A DNA stretch of 37,652 bases from Dehalococcoidales bacterium. Its GTDB lineage: Bacteria > Chloroflexota > Dehalococcoidia > Dehalococcoidales > GCA-2688105. The notes beneath the pieces were generated by a model that saw only the letters and a program-made list of their open reading frames with translations, made no database searches and was not told the DNA's origin. The stretch's first letter is position 1. Each line of letters starts with the position of its first letter. The stretch covers positions 1 through 37,652 of the forward strand of contig NZBQ01000001.1 in NCBI GenBank assembly GCA_002688105.1, read 5' to 3'. Made by a program: the position numbers and the translations under genes. Positions 1 through 9,270 of this stretch are shown one piece after another.

Positions 1-929
1 CCGAGAAAGATAGCTACTGGGATTGCACCAATCGGATTCATTTTCGAAACAAGCGCAATGGCAATGGCAATGAATCCGTAGCCGGGGGATATGCTTGGCC
101 TGAGGAGATGATGAATTCCTAGCACTTCTCCCATTCCAGCTATACCAGCGAAGCCCCCGCTGAGAAACATGCTGGTTATTATTTTTTGGTTTACTTTAAT
201 GCCACCGTAAGCTGCCGCTGGATTGCTCACTCCTACAGCCTTGATTGAATAACCAAGATAAGTCCTGTCCATAATAAACCACACAACAAAGGTTAAGACT
301 ATTGCTAATACTACTCCAGCGTGTAGCAAGGTATTACTAACCACTATGGGAAGCTGAGCTGTGGGCTGAATCCAATCAGACACAACATTGAACGTTCCCG
401 GTGGTTTTAAATGGAACTGCAAGACATAATAGAGTAGCCATGTGGCAATAAAATTTGATAGCAGCGTGGTGATAATTACATTCGCATTAAACCTTGTTTT
501 CAGAAAACCAGCTACTGCTGCCCATAAGCCGCTACCTACAAAGCTTGCAATTGCAGCCAGGGTAACATGTAATACAGCCGGCAGGTGAATGTAAATCCCA
601 ATTAAAGTTGATATTAATGCACCAATATAGAGTTGCCCTTCGCTTCCGATATTCCACACGCCGCATCTAAATGCTATTACAAGCCCCAAACTGCAAAGCA
701 AAAGAGGTGCCACCCGGATAAATGTCTGGCCTAAAGCATCTCGGCTACCAAAGGACCCCTTTAACAACGCTTGGTATACGGTACCCAGATCAAAACCCGA
801 AAGCCAGATCAATGCAGAAAAAATAGCCCCAATAATTATTAGGACTATAATAAAAGCCAACACTGGCGGAACGGGACTTGCCTTTTCGCTTCTAACCGGA
901 CGTATCCTACTCAATAGACTTGTTAACAC
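1..929 (-). CDS. Partial ABC transporter permease, nucleoside/BMP-type (COG4603-like); 3' end beyond window
   Basis: Hand translation of minus strand gives an open hydrophobic frame: VLTSLLSRIRPVRSEK...FRCGVWNIGSEGQLYIGALISTLIG...YSIKAVGVSNPAAAYGGI...GGFAGIAGMGEVLGIHHLL. 'GVWNIGSEGQ' and 'GxNPxAAxYGGI'-like motifs are typical of this family. GTG start at 929 inferred. Confidence 0.8.
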   Translation of the reverse strand, partial: MLTSLLSRIRPVRSEKASPVPPVLAFIIVLIIIGAIFSALIWLSGFDLGTVYQALLKGSFGSRDALGQTFIRVAPLLLCSLGLVIAFRCGVWNIGSEGQLYIGALISTLIGIYIHLPAVLHVTLAAIASFVGSGLWAAVAGFLKTRFNANVIITTLLSNFIATWLLYYVLQFHLKPPGTFNVVSDWIQPTAQLPIVVSNTLLHAGVVLAIVLTFVVWFIMDRTYLGYSIKAVGVSNPAAAYGGIKVNQKIITSMFLSGGFAGIAGMGEVLGIHHLLRPSISPGYGFIAIAIALVSKMNPIGAIPVAIFL

Positions 930-1019
930 TAACCACTACTGCCGAAATTTTATCCGCCTCTTGGCTGCTACGGACACTGTATTCTAGACTCCCTTTTTGC
1001 CAAAGCTTGCGGCGAAGTT

Positions 1020-1162
1020 TTATAGGTGGTCTATAACTTCAGCCCTAGAGATTTCCCTAGCATAGGGATAAATCTCACCATTCTTCATGCCGACGACCGG
1101 GTTTACCCTGATTAATAAACTAAGAAAGGCCTGCGTTTTGCTGATGCGCTCGCTGACTATCA
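1020..1162 (-). pseudogene. Possible remnant of ABC transporter ATPase C-terminus upstream of the permease
   Basis: Minus-strand frame ...VIVSERISKTQAFLSLLIRVNPVVGMKNGEIYPYAREISRAEVIDHL*; resembles the 'VSE..DR..VMKNGEI' end of ABC ATPases, but diverged. Confidence 0.3.
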
Positions 1163-1357
1163 CTGCCTCTCCTTTTAAATAGATTCATGAAGCTACTTCT
1201 CCTCATGTACATATTTTCCTATACAGTCATTAGTTGTGCTTGTGCACGCAAGATTAACATGCCTTTTCCGATCTGTCAATAGATGTAAATCGTAGGTGCT
1301 TCTCTAATATGATTGACACTAATAAAAGTTGATTTCAGTAAGAAAGGAGAAGGGAGA

Positions 1358-1489
1358 ATGAAAAAATCAAGATACACTTATAAGGACATACCGAAGGGGG
1401 TAAAAAGGACAGACACTAAAACGGGGAAGGTAACCTTTACTTTACTTGAACTAAAGAAAAAGAAGCGGAGTAAGAAGAAGAGCAAATAA
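1358..1489 (+). CDS. Small Lys-rich ORF (43 aa), hypothetical
   Basis: ATG preceded by AGAAAGGAGAAGGG; MKKSRYTYKDIPKGVKRTDTKTGKVTFTLLELKKKKRSKKKSK*. Below the length cutoff of the ORF track. Confidence 0.35.
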   Translation: MKKSRYTYKDIPKGVKRTDTKTGKVTFTLLELKKKKRSKKKSK

Positions 1490-1495
1490 TGCGAA

Positions 1496-2008
1496 CTATC
1501 TCTTTCTCAACGATTTTTGGAGAAGTTTTAATAGCCCATTATCGTCTGTTACAACTTTATCCAAAGAGCCTATTTTACCAGTATTGAGAATTAGTAAGTT
1601 CCGTCCTCGGTATCCCTTTTTGGACGTTGAATTATAGGGAGGAAGGAAAAAGTGAATCAGGCATTTCTCAATATCAAGAACTCTTTCGTGCGAGATTCTT
1701 TTACCTTCAGGGAGTTTGACTACACCGAAATGCACGGATGGTGTTCTAGTTATCCGGTACAACTAATCACGCTTATGCTGTTTCAATCGTCTCCCAAAGT
1801 CTTGCCAGTAAGTCTCGCCTATATACAAAAGCTTTGGAGTTCGCCCTGTTGCCTGATAAATTGCATAGATGCCATAATCGCCAGCCATTTTTCTATTATG
1901 GGCTGTTTCAACCGAATACGAACCTTTCCATTCAATTTCAAACCATTCTATTTGGCACTTAGTGTACGAGGGGGTTACACAGTTGTCAATAATAACTATG
2001 GGAATTGA
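1496..2008 (-). pseudogene. GIY-YIG domain nuclease-like gene with in-frame TAG
   Basis: Minus strand translates ...DNCVTPSYTKCQIEWFEIEWKGSYSVETAHNRKMAGDYGIYAIYQATGRTPKLLYIGETYWQDFGRRLKQHKRD*LYRITRTPSVHFGVVKLPEGKRISHERVLDIEKCLIHFFLPPYNSTSKKGYRGRNLLILNTGK.... GIY and YIG motifs present; stop at 1763-1765 splits the ORF. Confidence 0.7.
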
Positions 2009-2060
2009 TACTTAATTAAAACTGGCTTACCCTTTACTTAATAAGAGTAGGGGGTAAGAA

Positions 2061-2255
2061 ATGCAGGACAAAGAGATAATCTGGATAGACGATTGGGGAG
2101 GCGAAAGAATGGTAACAAGGTACAAGATAGATAGCCTAGCCTGTAAGCATTGTGGCTCTAAAAAGATTGTGAAGAACGGTGTGCGCAGGGGAACGCAATG
2201 CTGGTCACATTTTGGTCACGGACTTATAGAACTAACAAGGGACAAGAGGGGATGA
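2061..2255 (+). pseudogene. IS1-like/InsA-type transposase N-terminal zinc-ribbon fragment
   Basis: LACKHCGSKKIVKNGVRRGTQCW matches the CxxCGSxxxxKNGxxRGxQ zinc-ribbon style; ORF is short and loses similarity after this motif. Confidence 0.5.
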
Positions 2256-2336
2256 TACACTCAAAACAAGCGGTAAGGCATAAACAGAATAAACGTTATT
2301 TAGCTTCAATAACACTGGCAAGGACACTGGCAAACA

Positions 2337-2380
2337 GACTCTTAATCAGCAGGTTACAAGTTCGATTCCTGTGCGGCTCA
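2337..2380 (+). repeat. tRNA-Lys(CTT) 3'-half fragment (putative relic att site, copy A)
   Basis: gactcttaatcagcaggttacaagttcgattcctgtgcggctca: anticodon loop CTCTTAA, T-loop TTCGATT, 3' acceptor strand gcggctca; no 5' half upstream. Confidence 0.65.
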
Positions 2381-2542
2381 TTTATGTTTATCAAATTTTG
2401 TTATCTTGGTCCATATTATATACTGAGCCTTCTATCCGTTAACTCCATTTCTGGGCGATGTTAGTATGATGTTCTAATGTGGCGTTAGTGTAAGTCGTGT
2501 TATGAACATGAGGCAACCCAATATAGTTTGGGACCATCAATC

Positions 2543-3289
2543 TTACGGCGCAGAAGCAGGTAGCGATGGAAGTGATTGGGGCGCCTTCCGTTGGACAAGC
2601 TTAGCCAGACCGATGCTCATCTCATATAGAACTATTAGCGGAGCGGCGACAAGGGTCTGATTGAGGGGGTCGAAGGTTGGAGTAATTATCGCGGCGAGAA
2701 CGAAGGCGAGTATAATTGCCGGTTTTCGCTTATCTGAAAGCCATTTGGCGGTGATAATACCGAGCCTTGAAAGGAAGGTTGTTATTACCGGCATTTCGAA
2801 GGCAAATCCAATAGCTAATAATAGCCTGGACACGATTGAGATATAATTGCCAATCTTAATCTGGGGAGTTGCCACATCGCTACCGAAGGTAATCAAGAAT
2901 TTGGTTGCTGGTGGTACCAAGATGAAATAGCCGAAGACGACACCAGCAGCAAACATTAGTGCTATCCAGGGGAGTATAAGATATATATGTCTTTTTTCCT
3001 TGGGAGTAAGCCCCGGGGAGACAAACATGAGAAATTGATAAATTAGGTAAGGCATTGCCAGTATGATGCCGCTAGTAAGGCACACCTTCATATAGGTGCC
3101 GATCATCTCCGTCATCTCTATGAAGACGAGTTCAATGTTCCCCGCTGGGAAAATCAAAATGTCGAAGATCTGCTTGGCAAAGACAAAGGAAACAACCGTG
3201 GTGATTAATACGGCGATGACACTCTTGATTAAACGCTGTCGTAGTTCCCCGAGATGCCCGAGGATATTTAGTTTCTTGACATTATCCAT
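2543..3289 (-). CDS. tatC: Sec-independent protein translocase TatC
   Basis: ORF product LNILGHLGELRQRLIKSV...FVSPGLTPKEKRHIY...; typical TatC N-terminus and TM pattern. Confidence 0.95.
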   Translation of the reverse strand: MDNVKKLNILGHLGELRQRLIKSVIAVLITTVVSFVFAKQIFDILIFPAGNIELVFIEMTEMIGTYMKVCLTSGIILAMPYLIYQFLMFVSPGLTPKEKRHIYLILPWIALMFAAGVVFGYFILVPPATKFLITFGSDVATPQIKIGNYISIVSRLLLAIGFAFEMPVITTFLSRLGIITAKWLSDKRKPAIILAFVLAAIITPTFDPLNQTLVAAPLIVLYEMSIGLAKLVQRKAPQSLPSLPASAP

Positions 3290-3378
3290 CTTCCTGCTAA
3301 TATCTTAAGCCGCTCTAAGGGTTGACTCTTCTGTGCTATGGTCCTCTTCTCCGGTGGTAATCTCCCTTGGTCTTAAAC

Positions 3379-3594
3379 TTAAATCTTCTCTTTCGGCTTG
3401 GGTGGATGAGCTTTTTCTTCTTTCTCCGATTCCTTAGTTACTTGTGATGTTAGGTCGTAGCTCATGTTCCTCAAGGTGCGCACTATTTTCCCTAGCGTTT
3501 TGCTAATCCCTACTACCTTTCCCGGCCCCCATATTACCAGGGCGATGATAAGGATCAGCAATACTTCTCCCATACCTATGCCGAAAAAATCCAT
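3379..3594 (-). CDS. TatA/TatB-family protein
   Basis: MDFFGIGMGEVLLILIIALVIWGPGKVVGISKTLGKIVRTLRN: one TM helix, hinge and amphipathic helix; next to tatC. Confidence 0.85.
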   Translation of the reverse strand: MDFFGIGMGEVLLILIIALVIWGPGKVVGISKTLGKIVRTLRNMSYDLTSQVTKESEKEEKAHPPKPKEKI

Positions 3595-3690
3595 TACTCA
3601 CTCCTCTTACCTTGCCACATTCTACCTTAAGCACAAGGTAATTGAGCCTTTGCGACCTATGGCAATAGACCTGCAGGTTAAAGACAAGGT

Positions 3691-3903
3691 TTAGTCAACT
3701 TTCTTGGTAGCAGTCATTTTAGGGCGTGATTTTTCTTTAACCTCATCCTTGTCAGTTTCAGCTTCTCCGCTCTGTCCCCTGCGAAAGGCTCGTAACCCCT
3801 TACCAATAGTCTCACTGACTTGCGGCAGTTTCCCCACCCCGAAGATAATTAAGACTATCACTAGGATGAGTCCAATCTCCCATGGTCCTATACGAAATGG
3901 CAT
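3691..3903 (-). CDS. tatA: TatA-family protein
   Basis: MPFRIGPWEIGLILVIVLIIFGVGKLPQVSETIGKGLRAFRRG; classic TatA. Confidence 0.9.
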   Translation of the reverse strand: MPFRIGPWEIGLILVIVLIIFGVGKLPQVSETIGKGLRAFRRGQSGEAETDKDEVKEKSRPKMTATKKVD

Positions 3904-3953
3904 GACTCCCCCCTTATGAATTTAATACTACTCTCAGCCAACCTCTATTACAA

Positions 3954-4710
3954 CTAAGGAGAGGTTCTCACTGTATCCATTAGTCGCCTTGTTCCTAAAC
4001 GCTGGTAGTAGCCTCCATAAGCACAAGAACGACAAAGCACCTTCCCGGCTACCATAACCTCTCGATAGTCATTAACCTCCTCTCCGCATTTTTCACACAT
4101 TACTCTGCGCAGTGGAGGTCCAGGCATATCTTCAATCGGAACCTCCACTAGCACCGGCTCTATATGGAAAAGCTCCTCGTTCGACATTACCTTATAAGCA
4201 TACACCTCAGCCTGGTGTCTTGTCCATCCTTGGCGACGACAGAGAGCTGCCTTCTCTCGTGTATCCTCGCGAGCTACTAAGCGCACTGCATCCCCAGTCC
4301 GTAAATCTACAAGTGTAGCCGCCAATTTACCATAATCGACATATTTCATCATTCGCTTGCCCAGTTTGCACCCGGTGATAACTTGAAGAGCGTCAGTAGC
4401 ACAGCGTAGGTCGGCTTCAGAATCAACGTCACCTGCCGACCCAGCTTCTGCTCCATGCAGGCTAGAAGTTCCTGATAGTACTCCAGAGTCTTAGTTGGGG
4501 ACGCACGCCGGCAATCGCCACCCGCAACGAGCTATCACTGGGCTGGCCGTAGGCACTATCACCGATTTGCTGGACTGGTGGGGCACTCGTTTTTTTATCA
4601 AGGTCAGCCTTGATTGCATCCTGAGTTTGGTCGGTGCCCAGCGTGAGGAAAAGCACTGCCGCTGCTGCCACGATTGGGGCTATCGCCAAAAACCAAAATT
4701 TTGTTCGCAT
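3954..4710 (-). pseudogene. Chimeric remnant: PhnD-like substrate-binding protein N-terminus (frameshifted) joined to an FmdE-family C-terminal region
   Basis: Minus strand: MRTKFWFLAIAPIVAAAAVLFLTLG...SDSSLRVAIAGV, then another frame gives PTKTLEYYQELLACMEQKLGRQVTLILKPTYA (PhnD-like); overlapping and downstream frame gives EADLRCATDALQVITGCKLGKRMMKYVDYGKLAATLV...CEKCGEEVNDYREVMVAGKVLCRSCAY (FmdE-like). Confidence 0.65.
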
Positions 4711-5239
4711 GGTAACACTATAGAAAAACCCGAAACAGGTCTCACCTTCTTTGATTTCGTAGTCTTATTTGCGTCGCATCCACCCCATATAGCAATTACT
4801 GGCCATTTTGGTCAACTTAGTTTATTTTACCAAAGTATGGGAATGTATGCCCAAGATGTTTGTGGGGGGCTGTTTAGTAACTCAAGTCGTAATAGACCTC
4901 CTTGGTTCTTTATGCACTTGGAAGTCCTCTTCTGCCTCTGAACTCCTTAGTAGTCGTAAAGTGGTCTATCTATTTTGTGATTGATTTTACCAACAGAATT
5001 GGAATGTGGTAAGTGGTAAGTGGGTTGACATCTGGTTGACGGTAGAGCCGTCAGTGTTTACTTGTCGTCAATGGTAGATAGCTAGCCTAAAGTCGAACTT
5101 ATCAGTGTTGCCGTTGGCCTGGATGGTTGACATATAGCCTAGAAGCCCTTGAAATCCAGCATAACGTCGAATATAATTGACTTCAAGAAAGGAGGCAAGC
5201 GGTTGGTCTAGCCAGCGATTAGTAGCTTGTCTCTCAACT

Positions 5240-5283
5240 GACTCTTAATCAGCCGGTTGGAAGTTCAGGTCCTCCGCGGCTCA
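5240..5283 (+). repeat. tRNA-Lys(CTT) 3'-half fragment (putative relic att site, copy B)
   Basis: gactcttaatcagccggttggaagttcaggtcctccgcggctca; same length as copy A, 36/44 identical by hand alignment; no recognisable 5' half. Confidence 0.6.
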
Positions 5284-5374
5284 CTTCCAATTCTTCGGAT
5301 AGTCTTTGTTCCCAGGGTTAAGTGTTGAGGCAATCAAGGGGAAGTTTTAAGAGATTTTCCAGGGAGGAGTTCTA

Positions 5375-6751
5375 ATGACTTTTATGGGAAGAGTTAAGAA
5401 GATGGACCCTGAGGAGATTGCCAGCCGACCTGAGGTGAAAGCCTTTTGGGATAAAAGCCTGTGCTGGTCATTAGCTCACCGCCGCTCCTTTAAATATCCC
5501 CTTGGGACTAAGCTACCCAAGGATGATTTCTTTGACTACGAATCCAAAAAAGAACCGGTGCCTCTGACTGAGGTGGAGCTGGCGTTGCTGTGCTGGGCAG
5601 GTGCGGGAACAAGCGGGTTGGTTCGGAATGACCGTACTTTTGCTCAAAATGCCTGTACTCAACCTTGGTTTGAGGGGCGTGTCTACCCAAGTGCCTGCAA
5701 TGTCTGGTATGCTCACCTAATCTTCGCTAACGATGATGGCGTCTTCCTCTACAGGCCTCATGTCCCCACCAAAATGGTGGAGATTGGAACTCAGGAAGAT
5801 ATGGAGGTCATCTTCCGAGCCTTTAAAGAGGGTGTCGTTCAGTTAAGTGACCAATCGATAAGGCTGACTGAGCTTTCAGTGGTGGGGCCCTCGGAGGATT
5901 TGGAAACGAGGGCCACGCAGTATGGCGCTGCCTTTATGTTCCAGCCGGGGGTAACCAATTTCTTTCCTATTCTGGATATAACCGTGGAGTTGCTCAATCT
6001 CTACCTGATGATGTATGCGACTGGGACCCAGTTGTTTGATGACGAGAAGGGGAAGCCAGCGGGAATTCAGAAGTGGATTGATAACGGCTCTCTGTGGGAG
6101 AAGAAGCTTCCGCTGAGCCTGTATGAAACCGGACAGGCTCAGATTCTTATTGGTCATCAATTTTATATCCATCAGAATCTTCTGCTGTGTGCTACGGCGA
6201 TGGGGTTGGGGGGATATGTGACCGGGGGTGGCTACGCCTCCTTAATGATGCTGAGTGATACACTGGCTAAGAGCGGTAGGGGCTTCAGGTTCGCCACGGA
6301 TAAGCGTGGCTATTCCTATACAGTTGGCATTGACGGAATAATTGAAACCCATATGCCGCCCTATATGTCTATGGATGAGGCAGTTGAAGACATATGGAAT
6401 ATGAAGTTTAAGCCGGGCTACGGGCGATACAACTCTGATGTTAAAGAAGGTGATGAGGTAGTGTATCGCGGCTTTGATACTAAGCCAAGGGCAGTTCACC
6501 GACCGTTCAACGATGTGGAAAAATATACCGAGGCAGTATGGCTTGACTCGCCTGAGACAATCCAGGTAGCTAAAGATGTGGCTAACTATATCTACGATAC
6601 ATATGGACGCTTCCCTAAGCTGTTCAACCCAATCCTGTGCGAGCATTACGTTCAGGCATTACATATTGACCCTGGTTTCTATGACAGGTATCAGGTTGCG
6701 GGCAGTATCTGGCAAGAACAGCGTGAACATATGAGTACCTGGCACAAGTAA
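5375..6751 (+). CDS. Nitroreductase-like (FMN) family protein, putative
   Basis: 458 aa ORF with GGAGG upstream; 'AHRRSFKYPLGTKLP..PLTEVELALLCWAGAGTSG' and 'IHQNLLLCATAMGLGGYVTGG' resemble nitroreductase-fold motifs. Family call is tentative. Confidence 0.5.
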   Translation: MTFMGRVKKMDPEEIASRPEVKAFWDKSLCWSLAHRRSFKYPLGTKLPKDDFFDYESKKEPVPLTEVELALLCWAGAGTSGLVRNDRTFAQNACTQPWFEGRVYPSACNVWYAHLIFANDDGVFLYRPHVPTKMVEIGTQEDMEVIFRAFKEGVVQLSDQSIRLTELSVVGPSEDLETRATQYGAAFMFQPGVTNFFPILDITVELLNLYLMMYATGTQLFDDEKGKPAGIQKWIDNGSLWEKKLPLSLYETGQAQILIGHQFYIHQNLLLCATAMGLGGYVTGGGYASLMMLSDTLAKSGRGFRFATDKRGYSYTVGIDGIIETHMPPYMSMDEAVEDIWNMKFKPGYGRYNSDVKEGDEVVYRGFDTKPRAVHRPFNDVEKYTEAVWLDSPETIQVAKDVANYIYDTYGRFPKLFNPILCEHYVQALHIDPGFYDRYQVAGSIWQEQREHMSTWHK

Positions 6752-6875
6752 GTCTGAGTAAAAAACTTTACGTACCTTTTATGCCGATCTTGGCTGCGGA
6801 AGGAAGACTTAAGCACAGCGACGGAGAATGTCTACACCCTCGTCAGAAACGGACTCAGTAGTTAAATCGGTATGG

Positions 6876-7970
6876 CTAACTCTTACTTCTAAATCCAGCC
6901 TGAGGCAGAGCCACCTTTAATGCCGATATTACGGCGGCAATGTCGTCATCGTTTACCCGACCCAGATGACCGATACGAAATATTTGGCCATCTAATTTCT
7001 GCTGTCCGCCGCCAAGCACCACCTGGTGCTCTTCCCTCATAATTTTGAGTAGCTTTTTAGTATCAAGTCCATCCGAGGCTGCCACGGAGGTAACCGTATT
7101 GGAGGCATGGCTTTCTTCGGCGAAGAGGGATAGCCCTAGGGATTTTATTCCATCCCGGGCGGCTTTAGCCACCCTGGCATGCCGGGCTATGATGTTGGCT
7201 AAGCCTTCCTTTTGCACCATATCCAGCGCTGTCGATAGGGCATATACCGTAGAAACACCCGTTGTCCAGGGCGTTTGCCCTTTTTCCAGGTAATTCTTGG
7301 CTTTAGTAAAGTCCCAGTAAAAACGAGGCATCTTAGCCTTTGAATGGGCTTGCCAGGCTCTCTGGCTCACGCTGACCATAGCCAACCCTGGAGGAGTCAT
7401 CCACCCTTTCTGGGAACCGGTAACGGTAACATCACATCGCCAGTCATCTACCGGCAGGTTAATTGAGCCCAAGCTGCTGATGGCATCAACCAGCAGTAGC
7501 TTATCAAATTCCTTCGCTACCGAGCTAATAGAACCCAGGTCATTGGTAACGCCGGTGGAGGTTTCATTATGAGTAACCAATACCGCTTTGATTTCGGGTT
7601 TGTCCTGGAGGGCTTTACGTATAGTATCTATATCAGCGGCTTTGCCCCATTCAAAGAGAAGGGGGATTACCTCAGCCCCGAATTTTTCAGCGATAACGCC
7701 AAAGCGTTCCCCGAAGACACCGATAGCTACTGATAGTACCTTATCTCCCGGGGAGAGGGTATTAACCACAGCAGCCTCCATACCACCGGTTCCCGAGGCG
7801 GTAAGCAGGAAAATATCGCCCTTGGTCTGAAATAACTGTTTTAGTTTATCGGTTATATCGTAAAGTATTTGCTTAAATTCCGGCCCACGGTGGTTTATCA
7901 TCTGTTTGGTCATTGCCTGAAGGACTTCATTAGGGCAGGGGGTAGGTCCGGGGATACGTAAGTTTTCCAT
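6876..7970 (-). CDS. Class V aminotransferase, serine-pyruvate/alanine-glyoxylate type
   Basis: MENLRIPGPTPCPNEVLQAM...MINHRGPEF...LLTASGTGGMEAAVVNTLSPGD...VDAISSLGS...TGSQKGWMTPPGLAM (PLP lysine motif). Confidence 0.92.
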   Translation of the reverse strand: MENLRIPGPTPCPNEVLQAMTKQMINHRGPEFKQILYDITDKLKQLFQTKGDIFLLTASGTGGMEAAVVNTLSPGDKVLSVAIGVFGERFGVIAEKFGAEVIPLLFEWGKAADIDTIRKALQDKPEIKAVLVTHNETSTGVTNDLGSISSVAKEFDKLLLVDAISSLGSINLPVDDWRCDVTVTGSQKGWMTPPGLAMVSVSQRAWQAHSKAKMPRFYWDFTKAKNYLEKGQTPWTTGVSTVYALSTALDMVQKEGLANIIARHARVAKAARDGIKSLGLSLFAEESHASNTVTSVAASDGLDTKKLLKIMREEHQVVLGGGQQKLDGQIFRIGHLGRVNDDDIAAVISALKVALPQAGFRSKS

Positions 7971-7989
7971 TTCTTCTCCTTCGCTGATT

Positions 7990-9270
7990 CTATTTATCAG
8001 TGTTAATTACTTTAGCCCAGCGGCGTTTGCCGACTTTGATAATACTACCACTTTCGATATTATAGTATAACATAGTACTACTAGAGATTACTCTGCCATC
8101 AATGCTAACAGCTCCTTGAGAAATTAGCCTATCAGCTTCGCTGCGGCTCTCGGCTAGATTCACACCCACAAGCAAACGGTTTACGTTAATCCCCTTTATA
8201 GTATAAGGGTTTTTTCTTCCAAAGCCAGATAATTCGACTGCCTTAAATTGATCAAAGGAGACACGATATTCAGGTATTTCCTCTGGCATTTCCCTTCTCT
8301 GGAAGACCCTGGTAAACTGCTCCTCAGCCTCGTTAGCTTTCTTTTGGTCATAGAGCTGGGTTACCAGTTCCCTGGCTAACCGTTTCTTGAGCATCATGGG
8401 GTTAATGGTTTCATTCTTGAGCCCTTGTCTGAATTCCCCCAAATCCTTGTCAGGGACATCGGTCAGCAACTCAAAATAGTCCAGGATAAGGCTGTCGGCA
8501 ATAGACATAGTCTTACCATATATATCATTAGGCGGTTCGGCAACACCGATATAGTTACCCAGGCTTTTGCTCATTTTTTGACTGCCGGTGGTCCCAACCA
8601 GTAAGGGGGTCATAAAACATTGCTGGGGACGCTGTCCTGCCATACTTTGAAGTTCCCTTCCCATCAGGAAATTAAACTTTTGGTCAGTGCCACCAAATTC
8701 AACATCGGCCTGTATTTCTACTGAGTCGTAGGCTTGAAGCAATGGGTAGAGCAGTTCTGTCACGGCGATGGGTCGTCCGGAGTTGTATCTAGCGCTGAAG
8801 TCCTCACGGGCTAGCAGTTGAGCTACAGTAAACTTGCTGGTGAGCTGAATAATATCAGTGAGAGTGAATTTACCAAACCATTCGCTTTGCCACTTTACCT
8901 CCGTCCGGTTCTTATCCACCACCTTGAAGAACTGCTTCATATAGGTTTCGGCATTAGCCTTGACTTGCTCTTTAGATAGCATGGGACGGGCGGCAGAAGC
9001 ACCGCTTGGGTCGCCAATCTGGGCTGTCCAGTCTCCGACAATGAGTATGACCTGATGTCCCAAATTCTGGAATTGGCGTAGCTTTCTCAGGGCTACCATA
9101 TGACCCAGGTGGATGTCAGGGAAACTGGGGTCAAATCCTTCTTTTAGCCGGAGCTTTTTGCCTGAGCGGAGTAGCTCTGCCAGCTCTTCTTCAATTATAA
9201 TTTCGGCTACCCCCCGCTTGAGCAGGCGATTAATATCCTGGCTGATGTTGGCGTTTTTACCGGTATTCAT
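7990..9270 (-). CDS. tyrS: Tyrosyl-tRNA synthetase
   Basis: HIGH-like 'HLGHM', 'KMSKSLGN', C-terminal S4 domain. Confidence 0.95.
   Translation of the reverse strand: MNTGKNANISQDINRLLKRGVAEIIIEEELAELLRSGKKLRLKEGFDPSFPDIHLGHMVALRKLRQFQNLGHQVILIVGDWTAQIGDPSGASAARPMLSKEQVKANAETYMKQFFKVVDKNRTEVKWQSEWFGKFTLTDIIQLTSKFTVAQLLAREDFSARYNSGRPIAVTELLYPLLQAYDSVEIQADVEFGGTDQKFNFLMGRELQSMAGQRPQQCFMTPLLVGTTGSQKMSKSLGNYIGVAEPPNDIYGKTMSIADSLILDYFELLTDVPDKDLGEFRQGLKNETINPMMLKKRLARELVTQLYDQKKANEAEEQFTRVFQRREMPEEIPEYRVSFDQFKAVELSGFGRKNPYTIKGINVNRLLVGVNLAESRSEADRLISQGAVSIDGRVISSSTMLYYNIESGSIIKVGKRRWAKVINTDK

Noticed and set aside
2198-2464. 88-aa ORF running through the tRNA-Lys fragment
   Set aside because: Its C-terminal half is just translation of the tRNA-like segment; no protein motif.
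4495-4941. 148-aa plus-strand ORF
   Set aside because: Antisense to the PhnD::FmdE remnant; composition and lack of motifs suggest a shadow ORF.
5025-5060. Short tandem gtggtaagtggtaagtggg and hairpin gacggtagagccgtc
   Set aside because: Too short and isolated to call a repeat element or terminator with confidence.
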